The translations under genes and the position numbers were made by a program. The notes beneath the pieces were generated by a model that was given only the letters and a program-made list of their open reading frames with translations, was not told where the DNA came from and did not search any database. A stretch of 64,000 bases of DNA from Patescibacteria group bacterium. GTDB lineage: Bacteria; Patescibacteriota; Microgenomatia; UBA1406; GWC2-37-13. Below are positions 52,531 to 59,240 of this stretch, one piece after another (positions within the stretch are counted from its first letter, which is position 1; the number at the start of each line of letters is the position of its first letter). The DNA is taken from the NCBI GenBank assembly GCA_023380935.1, contig JAMCST010000014.1, positions 27,660 through 91,659 on the forward strand, given 5' to 3'.

Positions 52531-53127
52531 CTACTCCATCATCTTAAGAAAATGGTTAACGCCGTAGGCCCATGATCCGGTTGACGGTGGCGTGTACTTT
52601 TTCATGATTGCCGAAGCGGTAAGTAGGCCTTTATTGATGTATTCCTCTTTGATGCCCTGGGCCACGGTAGTGATCGCTTCATCATAACTGGAAAATCTCG
52701 TGACGGTGTTTCCGTAAATCCCCCATCCCCAACAGTTGTAGGAATTTTCCGGGATATAGCGGCACAGGTTGGATTCCTGCATGGCAATGGCCGGCAGCAG
52801 GCGGTAGTCGAACTGGTTTTGGTCGGAAACGCTCACGATCAGATCGGCGTAGTCATACAAGGGTGAGTAGTATTTGCGGAAGAATGCCTTCAGGTTGGCG
52901 ACCCGGCCGTCAGCGATTTTGATGTCCGACTTGATCGAGGCAGGGATGAAGGGAGGAACCGACAGATTAAACTGGTTTTGAGGGTTGGAAAAACTGGCGA
53001 TTTCTTCGAGTACCCGCTGGTTGGACATCAGGCGTTGCTGCTGGCAATAATATTGATAGGACAAAACAAAGATCAGCACCAGCAACAACAAAAACAGTCC
53101 ACCGTAACTTAGCGCCTTTTTCATCAT
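52531..53127 (-). CDS. Membrane-anchored lysozyme-like protein
   Basis: About 198 residues from the ATG at 53127. Upstream in-frame codons run into the neighbouring gene and lack a promoter, while TATAGT lies 10 nt before 53127. An N-terminal anchor (about residues 8-24) is followed by an extracytoplasmic domain with LLPAIAMQESNLCRYIPENSYNCWGWGIYG (about residues 107-136), where Glu in MQESN aligns with the proposed catalytic residue of the 50451 protein. SYDEAITTVAQGIKEEYI matches too. Probable peptidoglycan hydrolase, paralogous in layout to the 50451 gene. Confidence 0.83.
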   Translation of the reverse strand: MMKKALSYGGLFLLLLVLIFVLSYQYYCQQQRLMSNQRVLEEIASFSNPQNQFNLSVPPFIPASIKSDIKIADGRVANLKAFFRKYYSPLYDYADLIVSVSDQNQFDYRLLPAIAMQESNLCRYIPENSYNCWGWGIYGNTVTRFSSYDEAITTVAQGIKEEYINKGLLTASAIMKKYTPPSTGSWAYGVNHFLKMME

Positions 53128-53167
53128 ACTTAATTTAACTATAGTCGATCCTAAACCGGGAGTCAAA

Positions 53168-53725
53168 TTAGGGCCGGCGGTAAAAGTAAGTAGGGAATGG
53201 TTCGTGTTTGATGGTATGGTGCAGTTGCGGTTTCCAGTCGGCCAGGGCAAAGCCATGGGAGACAACTAGGGCGTGTTTAGGCAGTTCCCGCCGGAGTTTG
53301 GGCAGCAGCCGTTTCAGCAGTTTGGGCATCAGGAAAAGGTAGACGACATCGGCGCCGCGATAATCATAGGCAAAGATGTTTTTACTGATGAAGTGAAGTA
53401 GTGGTCGATTGACCCCCTGGCGCTTGGCTAAAAATCCCGCCCAAAGATTGAGAAGCGGATTGATGTCGATTCCCACGCCCCGTACCTGATACTGTTTTAC
53501 CGCCGTGCGCACCACCCGGCCGTCACCGCTGCCCAGTTCGATAAACAGCTGGCCGGGTTTTAGTTTGGCATAGGTCAGGATCGCTTCAATTTCCTTCTGT
53601 TTGGTCGGCACGTAAGGCGCCCCCATTAATGAGGAATAAAGCATGGACACGGCATAGGCCGCCAGAGAAAATGAAACGACCAGTTCAATCAGGAGAACTG
53701 CCAAGTAAGAGACTTCTGCCGCCAT
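53168..53725 (-). CDS. Membrane-anchored class I SAM methyltransferase, FAM173-like
   Basis: A 185-residue protein. A membrane helix (about residues 8-32) is followed by GAPYVPTKQKEIEAILTYAKLKPGQLFIELGSGDGRVV (SAM motif I, about residues 61-70), GVGIDINPLLNLWA (motif II) and DVVYLFLMPKLLKRLLPKLRRELP. This layout matches the FAM173/ATPSCKMT family of membrane-anchored protein-lysine methyltransferases, which modify the rotor ring of ATP synthase in mitochondria. The substrate here is unknown. TATACT lies 6 nt before the ATG. Confidence 0.82.
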   Translation of the reverse strand: MAAEVSYLAVLLIELVVSFSLAAYAVSMLYSSLMGAPYVPTKQKEIEAILTYAKLKPGQLFIELGSGDGRVVRTAVKQYQVRGVGIDINPLLNLWAGFLAKRQGVNRPLLHFISKNIFAYDYRGADVVYLFLMPKLLKRLLPKLRRELPKHALVVSHGFALADWKPQLHHTIKHEPFPTYFYRRP

Positions 53726-53761
53726 TTATCTAGTATAATATAAAAATTACGAATGTGGGAT

Positions 53762-53833
53762 GCCCCTGTAGCTCAATGGATAGAGTATTGGTCTTCGGAA
53801 CCAGTGATGGGGGTTCAATTCCCTCCAGGGGCA
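53762..53833 (+). tRNA. tRNA-Arg (UCG)
   Basis: Acceptor GCCCCTG/CAGGGGC, anticodon stem TTGGT/ACCAG with loop CTTCGGA (anticodon TCG), T loop TTCAATT and discriminator A. CCA is not encoded. TATAAT at 53734-53739 could serve this gene while the opposite strand serves the methyltransferase. Confidence 0.94.
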
Positions 53834-53849
53834 CTTTGCGCAATTTCGC

Positions 53850-53922
53850 GGGTCACTAGCTCAATTGGTAGAGCAGCTCCCTCTTAAGGAGTCGGTTCAG
53901 GGTTCGAGTCCCTGGTGACTCA
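53850..53922 (+). tRNA. tRNA-Lys (CUU)
   Basis: Acceptor GGGTCAC/GTGACTC, anticodon stem CTCC/GGAG with loop CTCTTAA, T loop TTCGAGT and discriminator A. It lies 16 nt after tRNA-Arg and is probably co-transcribed with it. Confidence 0.94.
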
Positions 53923-53932
53923 CCGAGTCAAG

Positions 53933-53997
53933 CTCGGTTCAACCGAGTTCCAAAAAGTTTGACGAGGTAGACAAGTTCGACTTGTCACAGTATTTTT
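53933..53997 (+). terminator. Hairpins after the tRNA pair
   Basis: CTCGGT-TCA-ACCGAG (53933-53947) and then GACAAG-TTCGA-CTTGTC (53970-53986) followed, after six bases, by TTTTT. This is likely the end of the tRNA-Arg/tRNA-Lys transcript. The region 53998-54224 has no secure gene. It is AT-rich and holds a small antitoxin-like frame on the minus strand. Confidence 0.45.
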
Positions 53998-54070
53998 AAA
54001 GAGTGGGTTTGGAAGAAAACAGTTAAAACAGGCGCTAAAAAGAACCTTATCATAAATTATCTCCTAAACC

Positions 54071-54154
54071 TCAAACCCAAAACCCTTCGGCTTTGTCTTT
54101 AGACATAAGACCACGCTTCTCTATTTCACTAACCGTAATTGTGTGATAAACCAT
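54071..54154 (-). CDS. Short antitoxin-like open frame, possible Phd/YefM remnant
   Basis: A 27-residue frame, MVYHTITVSEIEKRGLMSKD..., resembling the first strand and helix of Phd/YefM-type antitoxins (TITVSELKKRG-like). It then stops, so at best it is a remnant. An inverted repeat overlaps its start. Low confidence. Confidence 0.25.
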   Translation of the reverse strand: MVYHTITVSEIEKRGLMSKDKAEGFWV

Positions 54155-54169
54155 ATACACAACAATTAC
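54135..54169. repeat. Imperfect inverted repeat in the accessory region
   Basis: GTAATTGTGTG (54135-54145) and CACAACAATTAC (54158-54169) form an imperfect palindrome with a 12-nt centre. It covers the start of the antitoxin-like frame, as an autoregulatory operator would. Confidence 0.45.
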
Positions 54170-54224
54170 ATATATTTTGGGTGGGTTAAGTAATTCCAAT
54201 AACTCCCCTTTTTTAATTTGTACC

Positions 54225-54636
54225 ATGCCGCCACCGACTCAACCTAAAGTATTTGATTTATTTTGGTTATCTGAACAACAAATCAGTTTACTTTGTCCAG
54301 ATGGCCCAAAGGGCTTCCAACAGGGTATTTTAGATAAGTACGATCTTACAACAACCCCCCGATCTTACACAAACCAATGTTTTTCAAAGAGCAGCTTCAA
54401 TATTGAGTTGTATACCGCGTCTAAATCAACCAAATCAAGAATGGGTAAAGGATTTTTTACGGGAAATGCAGGCAGAAGGGCGCTCGCAGTTTCTATTAAC
54501 CGATCCTTTTTTGAGGGTTTGCAGCGAGTTGGGTGTCGATATTCCATTTGTTTCGATTACCGACGAGACCAACGTAGACAGCATTGAACAAAGACTACAA
54601 CAGGCGATGAAGGGACCCGAAGGCAATCTTCTCTAA
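54225..54636 (+). pseudogene. Hypothetical gene split by a frameshift at a C6 run
   Basis: Two overlapping frames join into one protein of about 137 residues if one C is removed from CCCCCC at 54355-54360. The first part is MPPPTQPKVFDLFWLSEQQI... and the second part NQEWVKDFLREMQAEGRSQF...FVSITDETNVDSIEQRL. The 10-mer CGATCTTACA is directly repeated on both sides (54341-54350 and 54360-54369), which would promote slippage. Family unknown. It ends just before the IS30 left end. Sequencing error in the homopolymer, decay or phase variation are all possible. Confidence 0.5.
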
Positions 54637-55677
54637 GTTCTCAATCGAATCCGAACACTTGTACTAAAATGTTCGGATATGAAAAACCATAGGAAGATAG
54701 ATAAAAAGGAAAGGGGTATGATTTCCCGTATGTTGGCTCAAGGAAAAACAATAAGGGCAATTGCCAAGGAACTTTGCAGATCACCTTCTACCATAAGTTC
54801 GGAGGTATCAAGAAACAGGGTTTGGGATACAGACAAATTCATTTACGATTCAATTCTTGCCCAGGAAGAATACGAAAGAAGGAAATCTAAAGCCGGAGAA
54901 AAAAGACCGTTAAAAAACAAGTGGGTTTATCACTATGTGGTCGATCATTTGGGTCTGGGGTGGTCACCGGAGCAGATATCCGGAAGATTAAAACGGAAAC
55001 ACCCTTTGGTTAAATCAAGAACCGTTGGAATGGAGACAATTTATCGATATATTTATGATCCGGTCAATCTCGACGATCATCTCTGGGAGTATTTACCCCG
55101 CGGCCAAAAGAAACGGAAGAAACAAAAAGGCAGATCTGTCCATAAGAGCCATATCGAGGCGAGAATATCAATCAGTAAACGATTGGTCAAAGTCAACAAA
55201 CGGTGTGAGTTTGGACATTTTGAAGGAGATACCGTCGAGGGAAGACGATCGGTTGGGGACGGAATACACACGGAAGTTGAACGGGTATCACGGATGTTGT
55301 TTGCCAAAAAGGTTGACAGAATTAATTCGGAGGAAACCATAAAAGCTCAGACAGATTTGTTTAGTAGTTTACCGGCGTTTGCTCGAAAATCAGTAACGTT
55401 AGATAACGGACGGGAAAATCATTTACATATGCAGTTAAACAAAATCTTAAACATGAAAACATATTTCTGTCATCCGTATGCGTCATATGAACGGGGAACC
55501 AATGAAAATACTAATGGTCTTTTAAGACGGTATTTACCAAAACAGACTGATTTCTCAACTCTCACCCAAGAAGAACTTGATGAGATCGTATCGGAAATCA
55601 ATAACAGACCACGTAAAGTGTTACAATATCAAACAGCACAAGAAGTTTTTACCAGTTATTGTTCGGATTCAACTTAG
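54633..55677 (+). mobile_element. IS30-family insertion sequence
   Basis: The transposase gene is bounded by inverted repeats. GAATCCGAACA (54647-54657) and its reverse complement TGTTCGGATTC (55660-55670) form the inner part. An outer CTAAGTT/AACTTAG pair (54633-54639 and 55671-55677) is separated from it by 7 extra nt on the left only. The transposase stop codon lies in the right repeat. The target duplication cannot be defined from one copy. Confidence 0.8.
54679..55677 (+). CDS. IS30 family transposase
   Basis: A 332-residue DDE transposase, full length. The N-terminal HTH has GMISRMLAQGKTIRAIAKELCRSPSTISSEVSRNR, and WSPEQISGRLKRKHP is the second IS30 helix region. Catalytic residues: FEGDTVEG (first D, about residue 179), TLDNGREN (second D, about residue 242) and YERGTNENTNGLLRRY (E, about residue 273). 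It seems intact, so the element may be active. TAAAAT sits 8 nt before the ATG. Confidence 0.95.
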   Translation: MKNHRKIDKKERGMISRMLAQGKTIRAIAKELCRSPSTISSEVSRNRVWDTDKFIYDSILAQEEYERRKSKAGEKRPLKNKWVYHYVVDHLGLGWSPEQISGRLKRKHPLVKSRTVGMETIYRYIYDPVNLDDHLWEYLPRGQKKRKKQKGRSVHKSHIEARISISKRLVKVNKRCEFGHFEGDTVEGRRSVGDGIHTEVERVSRMLFAKKVDRINSEETIKAQTDLFSSLPAFARKSVTLDNGRENHLHMQLNKILNMKTYFCHPYASYERGTNENTNGLLRRYLPKQTDFSTLTQEELDEIVSEINNRPRKVLQYQTAQEVFTSYCSDST

Positions 55678-55685
55678 AATTCAGG

Positions 55686-55699
55686 TTCCACACGTGGAA
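55686..55699. repeat. Palindrome upstream of an ORFan
   Basis: TTCCAC-AC-GTGGAA, directly right of the IS30 end and upstream of the TATAAT of the next gene. Possible operator or IS-associated sequence. Confidence 0.35.
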
Positions 55700-55729
55700 A
55701 GACGATAAATGCTATAATATCCTCTATCT

Positions 55730-56407
55730 ATGGCAATAGAACAAGGAAGTGACGATCTTCGTGGTTATCTGGCGCAACTGTCAAGCGGAGACCTGACGAG
55801 ATTTAAAACTTACGACAGGATCGTCACAGCCATAAGCGGACTAGCGGGTCACGAGGTCAAGGCAAGGGTTGCACAACTCAATTCTGCTTTTGACAATCCG
55901 GCGTTGTTTGCTGGATATAGAAATTCCGACCTTCATAAAGTAGTTTTTATGCTGAATAACCTGGGAAAGGGTGAAGCTCATGTGCCGCACGCGTTTGAAG
56001 ACACGGCCGGGCTCGCAGAAGAGAGTTTTGGTAGAAGTGCGTTTCCGGCAGATCAGATTCTCCAATACCTGTACCGTTTGGGTTTAATTACCTCCGCCGG
56101 TTACACCGAAGATGAGTGGAGATATTGTATGCGTGCGCCCGAAGAGCTTGGTGGATTGTCTCCTTTATCCGATCGCATTACGGAGACGGATAGGAGATTA
56201 CTCGTGCGTAGAGGTTTTTTTCTGTCCGGACCGGTCGCTGAGTACGGCGCGGATGATTTAAGAAATTTCGTAACCGGTATTGGACCAGTGCACATCAGAA
56301 CCCTCTTGCAACTAGGAGTTACAAAACCAGGCAGCGTTCCCCAGACTGCGGCTTTTGAAAAAATGATATCCGAGATGCGTGGACTCGATTATTTTCATCG
56401 AAAATAA
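55730..56407 (+). CDS. Hypothetical protein in the accessory island
   Basis: A 225-residue soluble protein I do not recognise. It is rich in charged residues. The last third has DDLRNFVTGIGPVHIRTLLQLGV (about residues 173-195), which looks like a helix-hairpin-helix DNA-binding motif (GIGPVHIRTLL). No membrane segment is predicted. TATAAT lies 11 nt before the ATG. It lies between the IS30 element and a convergent ORFan, and no function can be given. Confidence 0.6.
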   Translation: MAIEQGSDDLRGYLAQLSSGDLTRFKTYDRIVTAISGLAGHEVKARVAQLNSAFDNPALFAGYRNSDLHKVVFMLNNLGKGEAHVPHAFEDTAGLAEESFGRSAFPADQILQYLYRLGLITSAGYTEDEWRYCMRAPEELGGLSPLSDRITETDRRLLVRRGFFLSGPVAEYGADDLRNFVTGIGPVHIRTLLQLGVTKPGSVPQTAAFEKMISEMRGLDYFHRK

Positions 56408-56419
56408 TCCTGAATAAGG

Positions 56420-56995
56420 TTACGGTGTAGTCGGAGAGATAAACCGCCAGTTGTTGGAAGGTCTTAAATACTGCCGCGCGCCCGCAGCCCAGTAAATAGT
56501 CCGGTCACCATATTCTACCTGATCAAAGACACCTTCCCCCACTGTTTCCCGCAGTAATCCGCATTGAAAGTGGGTCAACGGTCCGCGATCACGTGTTAAG
56601 GTTAATGGTTGGAAAATTACGCCGCTGAAAGCCGGCAGTTCTTTTGCCATGGAAAACGGCCGAACATGGTCGTACAGCGGAATACCAGGAGGATGACAAA
56701 AAGCTAAGGTCGGCCCTGGTTCTGCTTCAGGCCATGATTCAACTATCCAATGAGCTCCAATTCCTACGGTTGGCAGCGTATTGAATAAAATCCACGATCC
56801 GCAGCTGTCTCTTCCCAGTTGCCGGGCAATGTCGTCTAAACTTAATGGAGCGACGCCTAATCTTTGTAATAAAGCTAGGTTATCAATATAAATCGGAGAC
56901 TGGCGTAATTTTTCAAGGTCAGTAACCTCATAATAGGTGGGGCCGCTAGGGATATAGCTTGGAATCGACACCACGCCTTCACCTTTTGGCCACAT
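56420..56995 (-). CDS. Hypothetical protein with a Shine-Dalgarno start
   Basis: About 191 residues from the ATG at 56995, which is preceded by AGAGGAG at 8 nt spacing. An upstream ATG at 57028 overlaps a TATAAT box and is less likely. The protein has patches such as SCGSWILFNTLPTVGIGAHWIVESWPEAEPGP and LPAFSGVIFQPLTL, with Trp and Pro abundant and no membrane segment. Family unknown. It is one of the very few genes here with a clear SD, which together with the nearby IS suggests acquisition from another genome. Confidence 0.6.
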   Translation of the reverse strand: MWPKGEGVVSIPSYIPSGPTYYEVTDLEKLRQSPIYIDNLALLQRLGVAPLSLDDIARQLGRDSCGSWILFNTLPTVGIGAHWIVESWPEAEPGPTLAFCHPPGIPLYDHVRPFSMAKELPAFSGVIFQPLTLTRDRGPLTHFQCGLLRETVGEGVFDQVEYGDRTIYWAAGARQYLRPSNNWRFISPTTP

Positions 56996-57041
56996 CTTAA
57001 ATACTCCTCTAATCAGTTCGGCGACCATTATAAGGCTTTAA

Positions 57042-57404
57042 CTAATAAATCCGGATTACGTTACCGTTTGGATCCAGTTCGACAAAATGGTGCGCCTGGC
57101 CCGAACGAAAAGCCGGGCACTGGTTTTGCGGCAAATCGTCAATTGGCAGACGCGGTTGGTGGGCAATGTCCGCCACCCAGTCGGGCGCCAGTTGGTTAGA
57201 AAGGCACGGGCCTTGCTTAAAGTCCGTCCCCTGGGCTTTTTTGTCCTGGTAAAGTTTTTGTGCGAGGGTGATAATCTGGGTTTGGGTGACGGTTTGTATT
57301 ACCGGAGAAGATTTTTCGGCTGGACGGTAAATCAATTTGACGCCAAAAAGAACAACAATCGTTACCGTAAGTGCTGCTAAGACGATCCAACGGGTTCGCC
57401 TCAT
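57042..57404 (-). CDS. Small exported protein with one membrane anchor
   Basis: A 120-residue protein with an N-terminal membrane helix (about residues 5-25) and an extracytoplasmic domain ending GPCLSNQLAPDWVADIAHQPRLPIDDLPQNQCPAF...HFVELDPNGNVIRIY. Two Cys could form a disulphide. The C-terminal strand pattern resembles small CPR surface proteins, but no family can be named. A promoter TTGCGT-16-TATAAT ends 8 nt before the ATG. Confidence 0.65.
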   Translation of the reverse strand: MRRTRWIVLAALTVTIVVLFGVKLIYRPAEKSSPVIQTVTQTQIITLAQKLYQDKKAQGTDFKQGPCLSNQLAPDWVADIAHQPRLPIDDLPQNQCPAFRSGQAHHFVELDPNGNVIRIY

Positions 57405-57412
57405 CGGTTACC

Positions 57413-57440
57413 ATTATAGCAAATGTTACAAACGACGCAA
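57413..57440 (-). promoter_or_regulatory. Leaderless-type promoter of the small exported protein gene
   Basis: TTGCGT (57435-57440), 16 nt, TATAAT (57413-57418), then 8 nt to the ATG on the minus strand. Confidence 0.6.
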
Positions 57441-57466
57441 ATCAAGGTGTGCTTTATCAATCATGG

Positions 57467-57494
57467 TTGATATTTGCCGGTTATCCATTACAAT
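57467..57494 (+). promoter_or_regulatory. Leaderless-type promoter of the NYN-domain gene
   Basis: TTGATA (57467-57472), 16 nt, TACAAT (57489-57494), then 8 nt to the ATG. Confidence 0.6.
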
Positions 57495-57502
57495 AACCAT
57501 AT

Positions 57503-58024
57503 ATGATAGTACGCAACAAAAACCAACGCGTCGCCGTACTGGTCGACGTACAAAACCTTTATTATTCGGCCAAAAACCTGTACCAATCGCGGGTAAATTT
57601 CAAGAATCTGCTCAATCTGGTGGTAGCCGGCCGGGTGCTGACCCGCGCCATCGCCTACGTGATCAAAGCCGACCCCAACGAAAAAGAACATGAGTTTTTC
57701 GAGGCGGTGAACAATGCGGGTTTTGAGGTAAAGGAAAAAAACATCCAGATTTTTGTCGGCGGCGCCAAAAAAGGTGACTGGGATCTGGGAATCGCCATGG
57801 ACGCCATCCGTCTGGGCCATAAAGTCGACTCGATCGTGTTGATCTCCGGCGACGGCGATTTTAAGCCGGTGGTGAACTACCTCCAACAGTCGCTTGGCTG
57901 TCTGGTCGAGGTGGTGGCGTTCAAAAAAACGGCCAATCATGAGTTGATCGAGATCGCCGACGACTTCATCAATATTGAAGATCATGCGCCGTCGCTGCTG
58001 TTTCGTCGTAAGATGATCCGTTAA
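57503..58024 (+). CDS. NYN domain (LabA/DUF88 type) putative ribonuclease
   Basis: A 173-residue PIN-like fold protein. Acidic active-site residues are present in VAVLVDVQNLYYSAK (about residues 10-24), AYVIKADPNEKEHEFFEAV, KGDWDLGIAMDAI (about residue 90) and VLISGDGDFKPVV (about residues 112-124). Members of the family are metal-dependent RNases in RNA turnover. It is convergent with the LCP gene (4-bp overlap). Confidence 0.9.
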   Translation: MIVRNKNQRVAVLVDVQNLYYSAKNLYQSRVNFKNLLNLVVAGRVLTRAIAYVIKADPNEKEHEFFEAVNNAGFEVKEKNIQIFVGGAKKGDWDLGIAMDAIRLGHKVDSIVLISGDGDFKPVVNYLQQSLGCLVEVVAFKKTANHELIEIADDFINIEDHAPSLLFRRKMIR

Positions 58025-59214
58025 CGCGTTGTCGGTCGCATGGTAGCCGACGGGCTGGCGGTCGGCGCCGGGGTAATCTCCAGGACAAAATCACGGATGC
58101 CGGTGAGCAGGCCGGTCCAATGGTCAATCCCCTCTTTGGCTGTCAGGATGTACTGGCCGTCGGGCGAGTTATCGGCTACCAGAAAGTTGCTGTCCGAGAG
58201 CACCAAGGAGCTGAAGCGGTACTGCTTAAGCGCTCCGAATTCACCGATGAATTTTTTGATGGCGGTGGGATCAAGGTCGGTTTTCAGGTTGTTTTTCAGC
58301 TCGTCGACAACCGGAACGATCTTGGTGATCAGGTTGGCCGATAGGACTTTATCTTTTACCGCCTGGATAAACAGCTGCTGGCGGGCCGAACGGCCAAAGT
58401 CGCTGCCGTCGCCGATGCCGTGGCGGGAACGCACAAATTTCAGGGCGGTTTCCCCGTCCATATGCTGCATTCCGGCGTTGAACTTGAGGTCCTCGTATCG
58501 ACAGGGAAACGCCAGATAAGGTTTGTCCATCACGTTGTCGTAAAATTCCTTTAGCTGGTGATCGCTGTCCAGAATGCCGGTTTTTCCGGCTTCGTCGACG
58601 GTTTTGTTCAGGATCGGCTCGATTTTTTTGAACAACTCGTCTTGACCGCACAAGTCGCGTTCTTTTCCGGCAATCGGATATTCCTTGTCCTCGAAGGCAC
58701 TTTTGACGTTAATATCCACGCCTCCCAGAATGTCGATCACGCGTACAAATCCGGCAAAGTCCATCGCCACGTAGTGGTCGACTTCCAGTCCGGTAATCTG
58801 CGACAGGACGTATTTGATCAGTTTTCCGTCACCGCGATAGCTTTGGCGCAAGTCCGGATAGTTGCCGGGAAAAAGACCGATCTGGTAAACGGCGTTGATC
58901 TTGGCGTGAAAGTCGGCACCCGACTGGGTAGGTACCTTAACCCAGATGTCGCGCGGCACCGAGATCATCCTGACTTTTTTGGCGACCGTATCCAACTGGA
59001 CAATCATCATTGAATCGGTCAGGTAGGTGCCTTCGTGCTGGCCGCCGCCGTAGCCGAGCAGCAGAATGTTATAGGTGGTTTTGGGAACGTTTTTGTTGGT
59101 CACGGCGGTGCCGGGCGCATAGATGTGTTGGTAAAACTGATGGAATTTGACCGCCAGGAAAATCAATCCCGCTCCCAGCAACAACACGATCGCGGCCACA
59201 ATTTTTTTTGCCAT
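58021..59214 (-). CDS. LytR-CpsA-Psr (LCP) family protein
   Basis: About 397 residues from the ATG at 59214, chosen because TATAAT (59221-59226) ends 6 nt upstream; an in-frame start at 59283 would overlap the next gene. Membrane anchor at about residues 3-23. The LCP domain has YNILLLGYGGGQHEGTYLTDSMMIVQLD, VRMISVPRDIWVKVP, HYVAMDFAGFVRVIDILGGVDINV and GETALKFVRSRHGIGDGSDFGRSARQQ, with the polyprenyl-phosphate-binding Arg and Asp residues. It ligates wall polymers to peptidoglycan and may attach the glycans made by the 17-25 kb genes. Confidence 0.93.
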   Translation of the reverse strand: MAKKIVAAIVLLLGAGLIFLAVKFHQFYQHIYAPGTAVTNKNVPKTTYNILLLGYGGGQHEGTYLTDSMMIVQLDTVAKKVRMISVPRDIWVKVPTQSGADFHAKINAVYQIGLFPGNYPDLRQSYRGDGKLIKYVLSQITGLEVDHYVAMDFAGFVRVIDILGGVDINVKSAFEDKEYPIAGKERDLCGQDELFKKIEPILNKTVDEAGKTGILDSDHQLKEFYDNVMDKPYLAFPCRYEDLKFNAGMQHMDGETALKFVRSRHGIGDGSDFGRSARQQLFIQAVKDKVLSANLITKIVPVVDELKNNLKTDLDPTAIKKFIGEFGALKQYRFSSLVLSDSNFLVADNSPDGQYILTAKEGIDHWTGLLTGIRDFVLEITPAPTASPSATMRPTTR

Positions 59215-59220
59215 GATTTG

Positions 59221-59226
59221 ATTATA
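59221..59226 (-). promoter_or_regulatory. -10 box of the LCP gene
   Basis: TATAAT on the minus strand, 6 nt before the ATG at 59214. TTGACG is present but only 12 nt upstream, so no proper -35 box. Confidence 0.5.
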
Positions 59227-59240
59227 TACCCAACTGCGCG

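Noticed and set aside
54061..54095. Telomere-like CCTAAACCTCAAACCC sequence
   Set aside because: Only a few irregular units without tandem order; more likely chance in an AT-rich spacer.
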